A DNA stretch of 64,000 bases, taken from positions 62,001 through 126,000 of the forward strand of contig NZ_JACWNA010000004.1 of the NCBI RefSeq assembly GCF_015355765.1, written 5' to 3'. The stretch comes from Actinomyces haliotis. Lineage in GTDB: Bacteria > Actinomycetota > Actinomycetes > Actinomycetales > Actinomycetaceae. The position numbers and the translations under genes were made by a program. How positions within the stretch are numbered: the stretch's first letter is position 1; each line of letters begins with the position of its first letter. The notes beneath the pieces are model-generated. The model ran no database searches. It was not told the DNA's origin and saw nothing but the letters and a program-made list of their open reading frames with translations. Positions 40,647-49,715 of this stretch are shown here, one piece after another.

Positions 40647-43158
40647 CGCGCTCACCGACCGCCTGGCTCGCAGGCTCGCCCAATCCATGACGGGCACGGC
40701 GACCGTGCTCATCCGCGCCTGCCACGAGTACCGACCCCAGGAGCTCGCTCGCGCGCTCATGGAGCGCCTCGACGCTCGCTACCTCGACATGCCCCTGCTC
40801 GAGGCGGCCTCCGACACCTCCTGGGCCGAGGACCTCGACGCCGACACCTCCCTCCTGCTCGAGTGGGACCACGAGTCCGACCCGACCGACCCCCTCATGG
40901 CCGTGCTGGCCGCCTCGCGTCGCCCCGGCGCCGCCCCCATCGTCGTCGTGGTCTGCGAATCCGATCTTCCGGCTCCCGCCGCCGTCCTCGACCTGTTCCA
41001 GGTGGTTCTCGACGAGCCCTCGCTGGTCGTGAGCGCGGAGGACGTGCTCGCCCTCGACGAGAGCTGGAACGACGTCGTCGCCCGCGCCCAGCTGCTGCGT
41101 GCGACCGGCGGGGTTCCTGCGCTCGTCGCAGCGGCCCTCGACGGCATGTCCGACGTCGCTGACAACCCCCTCGTCGGCGTCGCGCGCAGCGCCTGGAGCC
41201 GCCAGTTTGAGCGCGAGGCCACCGACTCCCTCACCCGCGTGTGCCGCGACTGGGCGGAGCGAATCCACGACGCCGTCGCCGCCGACGACCTCGCCTTCCT
41301 CGCCGTGTTCCTCCCTCCCATGAACGGCCCGGACATCGCCACCGTCGCGACGGCGGCCCTCGGGCGCGACGTCCCCTTCGAGGAGGTCCTCGAGCTCCCC
41401 ACCAGGGTTCCGGCGATCCGCGGGACCGCCACCGGGTCGGCGATCTTTCCTCCCGCCTTGGCGGCCCAGATCATCCAGGTCTCCCTGACCCGGGACCCGT
41501 CGCGGACGGTGACCCTGCGTCGTGACCTGTCCTCGGTGCTCACCGACCAGTCCCTGGACATCACGGCGCGCGACCGGCTCTCGGCGCTCGCCGGCCTCGC
41601 GGCGTGGTCCGCCCTCGACCGCGCCCTCGACTTCTGCGCCCCGTACGTGGCGCTCCTGTCGTCCGCCGAGCTCGAGGCGCTCAGCGCGCTCCTGCCGGAG
41701 GAGGTGCCGTTGGCGTGGCAGAGCCTCCACGAGATCCAGGGCTTCGCCGGAGACCCCGACAGCGCCCCCCACCTCCTCCCGGAGCCCTGGCTGCGGCTGC
41801 TGCGCACGACCACGACGGGGAACGACGCCCTCTTCCCGCCACGTGTGGTCGAGCTCCGGAACCGCCTCATGCTCGCCACGTCGCGCGTGCAGTCGCCGTC
41901 CATGGAGGACGTCAGCGCTGCTCTGGAGGAGGCGCTGTCCTGGCTCGACGAGTGCTTCCAGTACCTCAACGCCGAGTCCGCCCGGTCCTTCCGTCTACCG
42001 CGCGCCTTCAAGGACGAGGCCCATCTGCTGTGCCTGGCGATGATGGGGGCCGCCGACGCCTGCCTCGCCCTCGCCCGGCTGTTTGACGCCCAGGCGTGCC
42101 TCAACAGGGCGCGCATGCTCGTCGAGTCCCTGACCACCGACGTCGGCGAGGTCCCGGCCCTCCTCGTCGGCCTGCCCGCGCGGGACGCGCTCCTGGCCGC
42201 TTACGCGGGCATGTATGAGCGCTCCGAGATCTTCCTCGTCGAGTACGAGGAGACGGCGGTCCGCGGGAGCGTGCGCGAGCCGGAGCCAGAGCACCTCGTC
42301 GAGATCACCCGCCGCTTCTCCGCGGGCACGGCGCCCCACCCGGTGCGGGCCAGCGTGGACCTGCCTGCCAACACCCAGTTCTCCCCGCTCGAGGTGCAGG
42401 CCGAGGCAGAGCTGATCCTCGCCCAGCGGGGCCCGCAGGCCGCGGCCGAGTGGCTCCTCACCTTCCTCGCGCGCTCCCAGTGGACGGACCTCCTCACGTG
42501 CATGTGGTGGCCGGAGGTCGCCATGCTGGCCCTGCTCGACCTGCGCGAGGGGCGCGCCGACGACGCTCTCGCCCGCGTCGAGGGCGCCTACCTGCCCGAG
42601 GAGGCGCGACTCCTCATCGACGCCGGCGCCTCGCTCGTGCGGGGCGACGCCGAGAGCTGCCTCAAGACGGTCCGCGCGCTCGTCGCCGCGCCCGCCGTCT
42701 CCCCGCGCGCCATGCTCATCGGGTACGGCTACCGGGTCGGCGCCATGGCGGCCCTCGGCGACCCGGACGTCGCCGGAGAGGTCGCCGCCCACGCGACGGC
42801 GTGGGCCGCCAACCCCGCCCTCGTCGCCATCCTCCCCGAGGTCGCACGCGCCCGCGTCCTGCCCGTCCTCGAGCCGCCGGTCGCCGGGAAGCCGGGGCTG
42901 AGCCTGTCGGACGGTCCCGCCACCGCCGACGTCGTGCTCACCCCGCGGCAGACCGACGTCCTCGAGCGTCTCGCCTCCGACCGCACCCTGGCGGACATCG
43001 CCGACGAGCTCTTCCTCGGCGTCGAGACGGTTCGCTCCACCTCGAAGGCCGTCTACAAGAAGCTCGGCGTCCACTCCCGGCAGGAGGCGGTGCGCGAGGC
43101 GCGCCTCTCCGGCCTCCTCGCCCCGGGGGCGAGCGACGAGCAGGAGACCTCCCGGTGA
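40633..43158 (+). CDS. Large LuxR-family regulator with degenerate ATPase domain (copy 2)
   Basis: An 841-residue paralogue of the preceding protein, colinear along its whole length. The LuxR domain (LTPRQTDVLERLASDRTLAD, IADELFLGVETVRSTSKAVY) is very similar. Again the P-loop is lost (LIRACHEYRPQEL) and Walker B-like LLLEWDH remains. The GTG start at 40633 lies inside the end of copy 1, with AGGAGG close upstream (40620-40625 region). Tandem duplication plus coupling suggests that the two work as a hetero-oligomer or sense related signals. Confidence 0.85.
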   Translation: MIVSDALTDRLARRLAQSMTGTATVLIRACHEYRPQELARALMERLDARYLDMPLLEAASDTSWAEDLDADTSLLLEWDHESDPTDPLMAVLAASRRPGAAPIVVVVCESDLPAPAAVLDLFQVVLDEPSLVVSAEDVLALDESWNDVVARAQLLRATGGVPALVAAALDGMSDVADNPLVGVARSAWSRQFEREATDSLTRVCRDWAERIHDAVAADDLAFLAVFLPPMNGPDIATVATAALGRDVPFEEVLELPTRVPAIRGTATGSAIFPPALAAQIIQVSLTRDPSRTVTLRRDLSSVLTDQSLDITARDRLSALAGLAAWSALDRALDFCAPYVALLSSAELEALSALLPEEVPLAWQSLHEIQGFAGDPDSAPHLLPEPWLRLLRTTTTGNDALFPPRVVELRNRLMLATSRVQSPSMEDVSAALEEALSWLDECFQYLNAESARSFRLPRAFKDEAHLLCLAMMGAADACLALARLFDAQACLNRARMLVESLTTDVGEVPALLVGLPARDALLAAYAGMYERSEIFLVEYEETAVRGSVREPEPEHLVEITRRFSAGTAPHPVRASVDLPANTQFSPLEVQAEAELILAQRGPQAAAEWLLTFLARSQWTDLLTCMWWPEVAMLALLDLREGRADDALARVEGAYLPEEARLLIDAGASLVRGDAESCLKTVRALVAAPAVSPRAMLIGYGYRVGAMAALGDPDVAGEVAAHATAWAANPALVAILPEVARARVLPVLEPPVAGKPGLSLSDGPATADVVLTPRQTDVLERLASDRTLADIADELFLGVETVRSTSKAVYKKLGVHSRQEAVREARLSGLLAPGASDEQETSR

Positions 43159-43399
43159 CGCGGACGTCAGCCGTCCCGGCTCCGGGCCTCGACGACGTCG
43201 TCGAGGTGCTCGCGGCCTGAGCACCGTTGCCTCCCGGGTCGTCGAGCGCGAGGTCACCGAGGCGGAGGCCGAGGCGACGGGCTCCCTCCCGGGAGTCTTC
43301 AGCCCCTCGGTCGTCGCCACCGGCGCCCCGCCGGCGCTCGTCAGCGAGGTCACCACGCGGCTCCTGGCCGAGTACCCGACGCGGACCGCCACGATGTGA
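43155..43399 (+). pseudogene. Unrecognised small coding remnant after the LuxR pair
   Basis: Two short frames with natural codon usage: GTG 43155 overlapping the LuxR stop reads VTRTSAVPAPGLDDVVEVLAA and ends at 43220; then a different frame (from ~43220 to TGA 43399) reads STVASRVVEREVTEAEAEAT and ends VSEVTTRLLAEYPTRTATM. The shift between them looks like a frameshifted or truncated gene. I do not recognise a family. The rest of the 328-base gap up to 43486 holds no other gene. Confidence 0.35.
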
Positions 43400-43486
43400 C
43401 AGCGCCTCACGGGCTGCCTCGCGGCGGTGGAGGAGGACCGCGGCTCGACCGACGCCCTCCCGCCCGCCGAGTGGCAGGATCGGGGA

Positions 43487-44257
43487 GTGCCCTACCTGCA
43501 GTTCGGACTCGGTCTCGCCGTCCTCATGACCATCACGCTCGGCGTGCAGCGGTGGGCGGGCCTGAGGCTCGGCTGGGGCCCGCTGGTCGCCGCGCTGCGC
43601 GCCGTCGTCCAGCTCTCCGTCATCGCCGTGCTCCTGCACGGCGTCCTCGCGCTGCCCTGGACCGTCGCCCTGTTCTTCATCCTCATGCTGACGACGGCGT
43701 CGGTGACCTCGGGAGGACGCGTCCACGAGCTCCACGACGGTCGCCGCGCCGCCGCCACGGGAATCGTCGTGGGCTCGGCCGTCACCGTCGCCCTCATCTT
43801 CTCCCTGAGGCTCATCGCCTTCGACACCCGCTACCTCGTGTCCGTCGCCGGGATCATCATCGGCAACTCGATGAGCGGGGCGACGCTCGCGGGCCGCATG
43901 TTCCTGCGGACCGTGCGCGACCGCGCTGACGAGGTCGAGGGCTGGCTCGCGCTCGGCGCCACGCCGGTGGTCGCCCACGCCGAGGTGGCCCGCGAGGCGG
44001 TCCGCGAGACGCTCCTGCCGGGGATCGACCAGACGGGCGCGACGGGTCTCGTCACCCTGCCCGGCGCCTTCGTTGGCGCCCTGTTCGGCGGGGCCAGCCC
44101 GGTCGAGGCCGCGAAGTTCCAGCTCGTCGTGCTCCTCGGGATCATGCTCACCCAGACGATCACGGCCCTCGTCGTCGTGCGGGCCGCCTCGGCCTCGACG
44201 ACGCTCCCGCTCCTCCCGGTGGAGCCGCCCCGCGCCACGCCGTCGGAGGGCGACTGA
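43487..44257 (+). CDS. FetB/YbbM family (UPF0014) ABC permease-like protein
   Basis: A 256-residue protein with six to seven membrane helices. UPF0014 motifs are present: TTASVTSGGRV near residue 65, IIIGNSMSGATLAGRMF, and LPGIDQTGATGLVTLPGAFVGALFGGASPVEAAKFQ in parts. E. coli FetB works with the ATPase FetA as a putative iron exporter; no ATPase gene is adjacent, although the preceding 328 bases contain a coding remnant. GTG at 43487 is preceded by CAGGAT six bases upstream; a longer frame to 43427 is possible. Confidence 0.87.
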   Translation: MPYLQFGLGLAVLMTITLGVQRWAGLRLGWGPLVAALRAVVQLSVIAVLLHGVLALPWTVALFFILMLTTASVTSGGRVHELHDGRRAAATGIVVGSAVTVALIFSLRLIAFDTRYLVSVAGIIIGNSMSGATLAGRMFLRTVRDRADEVEGWLALGATPVVAHAEVAREAVRETLLPGIDQTGATGLVTLPGAFVGALFGGASPVEAAKFQLVVLLGIMLTQTITALVVVRAASASTTLPLLPVEPPRATPSEGD

Positions 44258-44282
44258 AGCGGGGCCGTGCGAGGATCCGGAC

Positions 44283-45560
44283 ATGGACCCCACTCCCAGC
44301 ATCGCCTCGGCGCCCCCAGGCAGGACCACCGCCGCCGACCTCGAGCCCGAGCACGACCCAATCCGCGAGGAGCAGCGCCTCCCGGTCGAGGTCGGCCGCA
44401 CCCAGGGTGAGACGACGGCTCTCGTCATCGCCGCGCTCGTCGTGGGGTGCGTCGGCCTCTACTTCGTGAGGGGCCTGTTCGCGCCCGCCTTCTTCGCCCT
44501 CACCCTCGTGATCACCGTGAGGCCGCTCGTCACCTGGCTCGCCCGCCACCACGTCAACCGGGTCGTCGGAGCCGTGCTCGCGATCCTCATCATCTACGCC
44601 TTCGTCGTCGGCATGTTCGTCGCGCTCGGCGTCGCGGTGGCGCAGCTCATCGAGACGCTGCCCCAGTACGCCTCGAAGTTCGAGTCCTTGTGGGACCAGG
44701 CCATCACGCTGCTCGCCCGCTTCGGCGTCGACGCGGGCTCGCTGCAGAGCCAGGTCCAGGACGCGGTCAGCACGGACAAGATCGTCTCCGTCGCCCAGAC
44801 CCTCCTCAGCCAGGTGACGAACCTCGGCTCGATCCTGTCGATCCTGGCCCTGACGGTCATCTTCCTCATGTTCGACATGTCGAAGATCGAGGTGCGCGCC
44901 GAGGCCCTGACGCGCCTCAAGCCGGGGATCGCCACCGCCATGGGGGACTTCGCCGGCTCGGTCCGCTCCTACTGGCTGGTCTCGACCGTCTTCGGCCTCA
45001 TCGTGGCCGTCCTCGACGTCGTCGCGCTGGGGATCCTCGGCGTGCCCATGGCCGTCACCTGGGGCGTGCTCTCCTTCATCACGAACTACATCCCCAACAT
45101 CGGCTTCTTCGTGGGCCTCGTCCCGCCCGCCCTCCTCGCCCTCGTCGACTCCGGGCCGTTCACCGCCCTGTGGGTGGTCGTGGCCTACTGCGTCCTCAAC
45201 TTCGCCATCCAGAGCCTCATCCAGCCGAAGTTCACCGGTGACGCCGTCGGGCTCAACACGACGACGACCTTCCTCTCCCTGCTCTTCTGGGCGCAGGTCG
45301 TCGGCGGTCTCGGCACGATCCTGGCCGTCCCGCTCACCCTCTTCGTCAAGTCGCTCCTCATCGACGCCGACCCGCGGTCGCGATGGGTGGCGATCTTCCT
45401 CGCCGCCGGCGACTCGCCCGTGCGCAAGCCCGACGAGCTCGATGAGGAGACCCTCGACGAGGCGGACGTCGACGGCGACGGCGTCGGCGAGGACGACCCC
45501 GAGGAGGACGTCGACCCCGTCGAGCCCGGTGCGGCGGTCGCCGACGACCGGCACGACTGA
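44283..45560 (+). CDS. AI-2E family (PerM/YhhT/TqsA-like) membrane protein
   Basis: A 425-residue protein with a 35-residue polar leader, about eight membrane helices, a central amphipathic region (about 105-175), and a C-terminal ~60-residue extremely acidic tail (DELDEETLDEADVDGDG and similar). The family pattern FITNYIPNIGFFVGLVPP and IQPKFTGDAVGLNTTTTF is diagnostic. Members were named for AI-2 export but many are ion or sodium transporters. Presence of luxS in the window makes an AI-2 link possible but unproven. The start at 44283 follows GAGGAT at six bases. Confidence 0.88.
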   Translation: MDPTPSIASAPPGRTTAADLEPEHDPIREEQRLPVEVGRTQGETTALVIAALVVGCVGLYFVRGLFAPAFFALTLVITVRPLVTWLARHHVNRVVGAVLAILIIYAFVVGMFVALGVAVAQLIETLPQYASKFESLWDQAITLLARFGVDAGSLQSQVQDAVSTDKIVSVAQTLLSQVTNLGSILSILALTVIFLMFDMSKIEVRAEALTRLKPGIATAMGDFAGSVRSYWLVSTVFGLIVAVLDVVALGILGVPMAVTWGVLSFITNYIPNIGFFVGLVPPALLALVDSGPFTALWVVVAYCVLNFAIQSLIQPKFTGDAVGLNTTTTFLSLLFWAQVVGGLGTILAVPLTLFVKSLLIDADPRSRWVAIFLAAGDSPVRKPDELDEETLDEADVDGDGVGEDDPEEDVDPVEPGAAVADDRHD

Positions 45561-46019
45561 GAGGAGCCTCCTGCCGACCGCGGCCCGCGCCACCGGACAG
45601 AGACCTGTTCCCATGGTCTTCCCAGGTTGCTGGGGGGCGTCCGTCCAGGTCAGGAGGGTTATCTAGTTCCTGCCGCCGGACGGAGCGGGTCACGAGGGTT
45701 GGGGAGCCCGGTGACCGGCCCGCACCGAGAGCCGCGAAGGTCCTAGGGAGCCTGAACGGGTCGCTCCGGCGAAGGAGGAAGCCCCCCGGGAATGGGAACC
45801 CGGGAGCGGCACCTCGATGACGAAGGCCCTCGGCCGGATCACCGATCCGGACCGAGGGCTTCGTCGTGCCCACGCCTCACCACTCACAGGGGCTGCCCGC
45901 CATCGGCCGTTCACTGACACCCCTGTCCCCAGGGGCGACGCCCCAGGTAGGTTCGAGGCGGACGGACCCCTCCGCGGGCGTGGGCCGTCCCGCCTGACGG
46001 CGCCCGCACAGGAGGACGA
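45561..46019. other. 459-base non-coding region before the phosphoketolase, with several hairpins
   Basis: No coding frame is convincing. It contains CGTCCG/CGGACG-type pairing around 45638-45682, a CCCGGG hairpin near 45785-45805, and a long stem at 45819-45865 (GACGAAG, CCCTCGG, CGGATC pairing with GATCCG, CCGAGGG, TTCGTC). Further right come CCCCTG/CAGGGG (45920-45935), a -10 candidate TAGGTT (45948-45953), and AGGAGG before the ATG. The first part could be an independent structured RNA ending at the terminator-like stem. I could not match it to a known riboswitch or SRP/6S RNA. Confidence 0.5.
45819..45865 (+). terminator. Terminator-like long hairpin upstream of the phosphoketolase
   Basis: Three paired blocks (GACGAAG, CCCTCGG, CGGATC) with single-base interruptions around an ACC loop. 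It may end the AI-2E transcript or a separate RNA. Confidence 0.6.
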
Positions 46020-48464
46020 ATGACTCAGACCCCCACCGCCGAGCCCCTCACCGCGGCCCGGGTGGACGAGCTCGTCGACGCGCTGGCCCACCCCACCCAG
46101 GACGACACCGCCGCCATGGACGCCTGGTGGCGCGCCAACAACTACCTGACCGTCGGCCAGATCTACCTCAAGGACAACGCGCTCCTGCGCCGCGAGCTCC
46201 TCGCCGACGACATCAAGCCCCGCCTCCTCGGCCACTGGGGCACCAGCCCGGGCCTGTCCTTCATCTACACGCACGCCTCGCGCCTCATCCGCCTCACCGA
46301 CCAGTCGATGATCTACATCACCGGCCCCGGCCACGGCGGCCCGGCGCTCGTCGCGGCCTCCTACCTCGAGGACTCCTACACCGAGGTCTACCCGCGGGTC
46401 ACCGAGGACTCCGACGGCGTCCTCCGCCTCTTCCGCCAGTTCTCCGCGCCTGGCGGCATCCCCTCGCACGTCTCCGTGACCACGCCAGGCTCCATCAACG
46501 AGGGCGGCGAGCTCGGCTACGCCCTCGTCCACGCCTTCGGCGCCGTCTTCGACAACCCCGACCTCATCGCGCTCGCCGTCGTCGGCGACGGCGAGGCCGA
46601 GACCGGCCCCCTCGAGGGCTCCTGGAAGGGCATCTCCTTCCTCAACCCCGCCCGCGACGGCGCCGTCCTGCCCGTCCTCCACCTCAACGGCGCGAAGATC
46701 GCCAGCCCCACCGTCCAGGCCCGCAAGGACCCCGAGGAGCTGCGCAGCCTCTACCAGGGGCACGGCTACGAGGTCATCGAGGTCGGCGGCGACGACCCGG
46801 CCGTCGTCGGCCCCCAGCTCGACGCCGCCCTCGCCTACGCCTGGGGACGCATCAAGAAGATCCAGCTCGCGGCCCGCACTCCGGGCGGTGAGGGCGTCGT
46901 CGCCGGCGAGCGCCCGCACTGGCCCATGATCATCCTGCGCACGCCGAAGGGCTGGACCGGCCCCCATGAGGTCGACGGCACCGTCGTCGAGGGCACGTGG
47001 CGCGCCCACCAGGTGCCGCTGTCCGGCGTCAAGGAGAACCCCGAGCACCTCGCCATCCTCGAGAGGTGGCTGCGCAGCTACCGCCCCGAGGAGCTCTTCG
47101 ACGAGAACGGCTCCCTGACCGAGCTCGCCAGGCGCGCCAACCCCAGCGGGGACCTGCGCATGAGCGCCAACCCCGTGGCCAACGGAGGCGGCTCCTACAC
47201 GCCGCTGGACGTGCCCGACTGGCGCGACCTCGCCCTCGACCTCGCCCCGGGGGACCGCGGCCGCGTCAAGAAGGAGTCGACGCGCTACCTCGGCGCCCTC
47301 ATGGCAGAGCTCTACCGTCGCAACCCCACGACCTTCCGGCTCTTCTGCCCCGACGAGGCCGACTCGAACCGCCTCTCCGCCGTCTTCGAGCAGACGGACC
47401 GCGCCTTCATGGAGCGGCTCACGGACCTCGACGTCAACATCTCTCCCGCCGGCCGCGTCATGGAGGTGCTCTCCGAGCACAACACCCACGGCTGGCTCGA
47501 GGCCTACAACCTCACGGGCCGTCACGGCCTGTGGGCCTCCTATGAGGCCTTCGGCATGGTCTCCGTCTCGCAGACGATCCAGCACGCCAAGTGGCTCGAG
47601 GAGGGCGTCCACCTCGACTGGCGCGTGCCCGTGCCCTCGCTCAACATCCTGCTGAGCTCGACCTGCTGGCGCAACGACCACAACGGCTTCTCCCACCAGG
47701 GGCCGGGCGTGCTCTCCTCGATCCTCAACATGAGGGCTGAGATCGTGCGCGCCTACCTGCCGCCGGACGCCAACTGCCTCCTGGAGATCGCCTCCTACGG
47801 CTTCGACACGACCGACAAGGTCAACCTCATCGTCCAGGACAAGCAGCCGCAGTTCCAGTGGCTCACCAAGGAGGAGGCCTACGTCCACTGCAAGCGCGGC
47901 TACGGCGTCTGGGACTGGGCCGGCAACGAGGACCTCGAGTCCGGTGAGGAGCCGGACATCGTCATCGCCTGCGCCGGCGACGTCGTCACCACCGAGGCGA
48001 TCGCCGCCGCGCAGATCCTGCGCCAGCAGCTGCCGCTCCTCAAGGTCCGCGTCGTCAACGTGGTGCGGCTCCAGACCCTCGCCCGCCTGAAGGACCACCC
48101 CTCCGGCATGAGCGACGAGGACTTCGCGGAGACCTTCACGGACGACAAGGACGTGGTCTTCGTCTTCCACGGCTACCCGGGCTCGATCCACCAGCTCGTC
48201 CACGGCCGCCCGGACGCCGACCGCTTCCACGTCCGCGGCTTCATCGAGGAGGGTACGACGACGACGCCCTTCGACATGGTGGTCCGCAACCGTGTGGACC
48301 GCTACCACCTCGTCATCGACGCGCTCAACAACGCGCGCAAGACGGTGCGCGGCGCGGCCGATCTCAAGCGCTGGTGCGAGAAGCAGCTCGCCCGGCACGA
48401 GGACTACAAGGTCGCCCACCTGGAGGACATGCCCGAGATCCGCGACTGGGTCTTCGAGGCCTGA
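46020..48464 (+). CDS. xfp: D-xylulose-5-phosphate/D-fructose-6-phosphate phosphoketolase
   Basis: An 814-residue thiamine-diphosphate enzyme covering all three domains. GHWGTSPGLSF and ITGPGHGGPA start the PP domain, VVGDGEAETGPLEGSW (189-204) holds the Mg/ThDP motif, and LEAYNLTGRHGLW and STCWRNDHNGFSHQGPG mark the Pyr domain. It splits xylulose-5-P or fructose-6-P into acetyl-P plus a triose or tetrose, the key step of the bifid-type shunt, and would feed acetate/ATP production. AGGAGG is five bases before ATG. The gene is monocistronic, ended by the hairpin at 48482, beside glucokinase. Confidence 0.97.
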   Translation: MTQTPTAEPLTAARVDELVDALAHPTQDDTAAMDAWWRANNYLTVGQIYLKDNALLRRELLADDIKPRLLGHWGTSPGLSFIYTHASRLIRLTDQSMIYITGPGHGGPALVAASYLEDSYTEVYPRVTEDSDGVLRLFRQFSAPGGIPSHVSVTTPGSINEGGELGYALVHAFGAVFDNPDLIALAVVGDGEAETGPLEGSWKGISFLNPARDGAVLPVLHLNGAKIASPTVQARKDPEELRSLYQGHGYEVIEVGGDDPAVVGPQLDAALAYAWGRIKKIQLAARTPGGEGVVAGERPHWPMIILRTPKGWTGPHEVDGTVVEGTWRAHQVPLSGVKENPEHLAILERWLRSYRPEELFDENGSLTELARRANPSGDLRMSANPVANGGGSYTPLDVPDWRDLALDLAPGDRGRVKKESTRYLGALMAELYRRNPTTFRLFCPDEADSNRLSAVFEQTDRAFMERLTDLDVNISPAGRVMEVLSEHNTHGWLEAYNLTGRHGLWASYEAFGMVSVSQTIQHAKWLEEGVHLDWRVPVPSLNILLSSTCWRNDHNGFSHQGPGVLSSILNMRAEIVRAYLPPDANCLLEIASYGFDTTDKVNLIVQDKQPQFQWLTKEEAYVHCKRGYGVWDWAGNEDLESGEEPDIVIACAGDVVTTEAIAAAQILRQQLPLLKVRVVNVVRLQTLARLKDHPSGMSDEDFAETFTDDKDVVFVFHGYPGSIHQLVHGRPDADRFHVRGFIEEGTTTTPFDMVVRNRVDRYHLVIDALNNARKTVRGAADLKRWCEKQLARHEDYKVAHLEDMPEIRDWVFEA

Positions 48465-48481
48465 GCGCGGCGAGGAGCTCG

Positions 48482-48536
48482 CACGACGACGCCCGCCATC
48501 GGCCCCGGAAGGGGACCGACGGCGGGCGTCGTCGTG
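48482..48536. terminator. Bidirectional terminator between phosphoketolase and glucokinase
   Basis: CACGACGACGCCCGCC and TCGG pair with CCGA and GGCGGGCGTCGTCGTG around a GGAA-type loop, between convergent genes. The stem is the same sequence type as at 15703 and 18654. Confidence 0.88.
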
Positions 48537-48585
48537 GGTGCTCGGGCGGCCTGGCACGCTGTGGCGCGCCAGAGCGCCAGAGCGC

Positions 48586-49536
48586 TCAGGAGGCCTGGCG
48601 GGCGAGGTCGGCGGCGCCGACGAGGCCCGCCTCCTGGCCGCCCTCGGCGAGGACGATCGGGATCGCCGGGCGGTGCGGGCCAGCGGTGAGGGCCTCGGCG
48701 AAGGCCTTCTTGGTGGGCTCGAGGAGGATGCCGCCCGCCTCGGCCAGCCCGCCGGCGATGACGATGACCTCCGGGTCGAGGATGGCGCACATGTCCGCCA
48801 GTCCGACGCCGAGCCAGTGCGTGAGGCTCGCGTAGCACTGGAGGGCGGCCGGGTCGCCCTCGCGGGCGGCGGCGGTGACGGCCTTGCCGGAGATGTGGTC
48901 CGGGTCCCCGCCGGACAGCTCGATGATGCGGGCCGCGTAGGCGGGCCTGTACTGGGCGAGCTCCCAGCCGTTGACGCCGAGCGCCGTGCCGGCGGAGTAG
49001 CGCTCGAGGCAGCCGTACTGGCCGCAGCCGCAGGGGCGGCCATCCGGGACGACGTTGATGTGCCCGATCTCCCCGCCGAAGCCGGCGGCGCCCCGCAGCA
49101 GCTGGCCGTTGACGACGATCGCGCCGCCCAGGCCCGTGCCGATGGCCACGATGAGGGCGTTCTGCTTGCCGCGGGCGGCGCCGAAGCGGGCCTCGGCCCA
49201 GCCGAAGGCGTTGGCGTCGTTCTCGACGACGACGGGCAGCCCCACCTTCTCGGAGACGACGTCCGCGAGCTTGAGGCCCGTCCAGTCGAGGTTCGTGCCG
49301 TGGGCGATGGTGTTGCGGTCCGAGTCGATGAAGCCGGCGGCCCCGATGCCGACCGTGGCAGTCTCCGGGAACGCGTCCTTGAGCTCCTCGGTGACGGAGA
49401 CGATCGTGTCGATGATCGCCTGGCGCTCCTTGGCGGGAGAGTCCTTGCGGATCGTCTCGAGGACCCTGCCCTCGTCGTCGACGACGCCCGCCGCGATCTT
49501 CGTGCCCCCGACGTCGATGCCGATGCTCAGTGCCAT
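48586..49536 (-). CDS. glk: ROK-family glucokinase
   Basis: A 316-residue ROK kinase: phosphate-binding GIDVGGTKI (5-13), catalytic Asp in VVENDANAFGW, GTGLGGAIV, GEIGHINV, and the zinc-binding motif CGCGQYGCLE. Without an N-terminal DNA-binding domain it is an enzyme rather than a ROK repressor, phosphorylating glucose for glycolysis or the phosphoketolase route next door. The ATG is preceded by AGGAAG, and a 9-base inverted repeat lies just upstream (49557-49580). Confidence 0.94.
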   Translation of the reverse strand: MALSIGIDVGGTKIAAGVVDDEGRVLETIRKDSPAKERQAIIDTIVSVTEELKDAFPETATVGIGAAGFIDSDRNTIAHGTNLDWTGLKLADVVSEKVGLPVVVENDANAFGWAEARFGAARGKQNALIVAIGTGLGGAIVVNGQLLRGAAGFGGEIGHINVVPDGRPCGCGQYGCLERYSAGTALGVNGWELAQYRPAYAARIIELSGGDPDHISGKAVTAAAREGDPAALQCYASLTHWLGVGLADMCAILDPEVIVIAGGLAEAGGILLEPTKKAFAEALTAGPHRPAIPIVLAEGGQEAGLVGAADLARQAS

Positions 49537-49556
49537 GGTCTTCCTCGCTCCTCGGT

Positions 49557-49580
49557 GCGGTCGGCTTCCCTGCCGACCGC
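49557..49580 (-). promoter_or_regulatory. Inverted repeat in the glucokinase 5' region
   Basis: GCGGTCGGC and its exact complement with a six-base gap, ending about 20 bases before the ATG and just upstream of the ribosome site. It may be an operator or an RNA hairpin that affects translation. Confidence 0.45.
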
Positions 49581-49715
49581 GGCGGTGATGGCCCTAGTGT
49601 GCCCTGTCGCGTGCGCCGGCCGGTGCGGCTTCCGGCGGGTGGGCGTGGCCGGAACGAAACCGACCGCATGGTCAGCGTATCTCGGCTCCGCGGGGCTCCC
49701 GGTATCCGGGGCGCC

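Noticed and set aside
45621-45820. Cobalamin or c-di-AMP riboswitch before the phosphoketolase
   Set aside because: Only short chance similarities such as AGCCCGGTGA; the conserved core boxes are missing.
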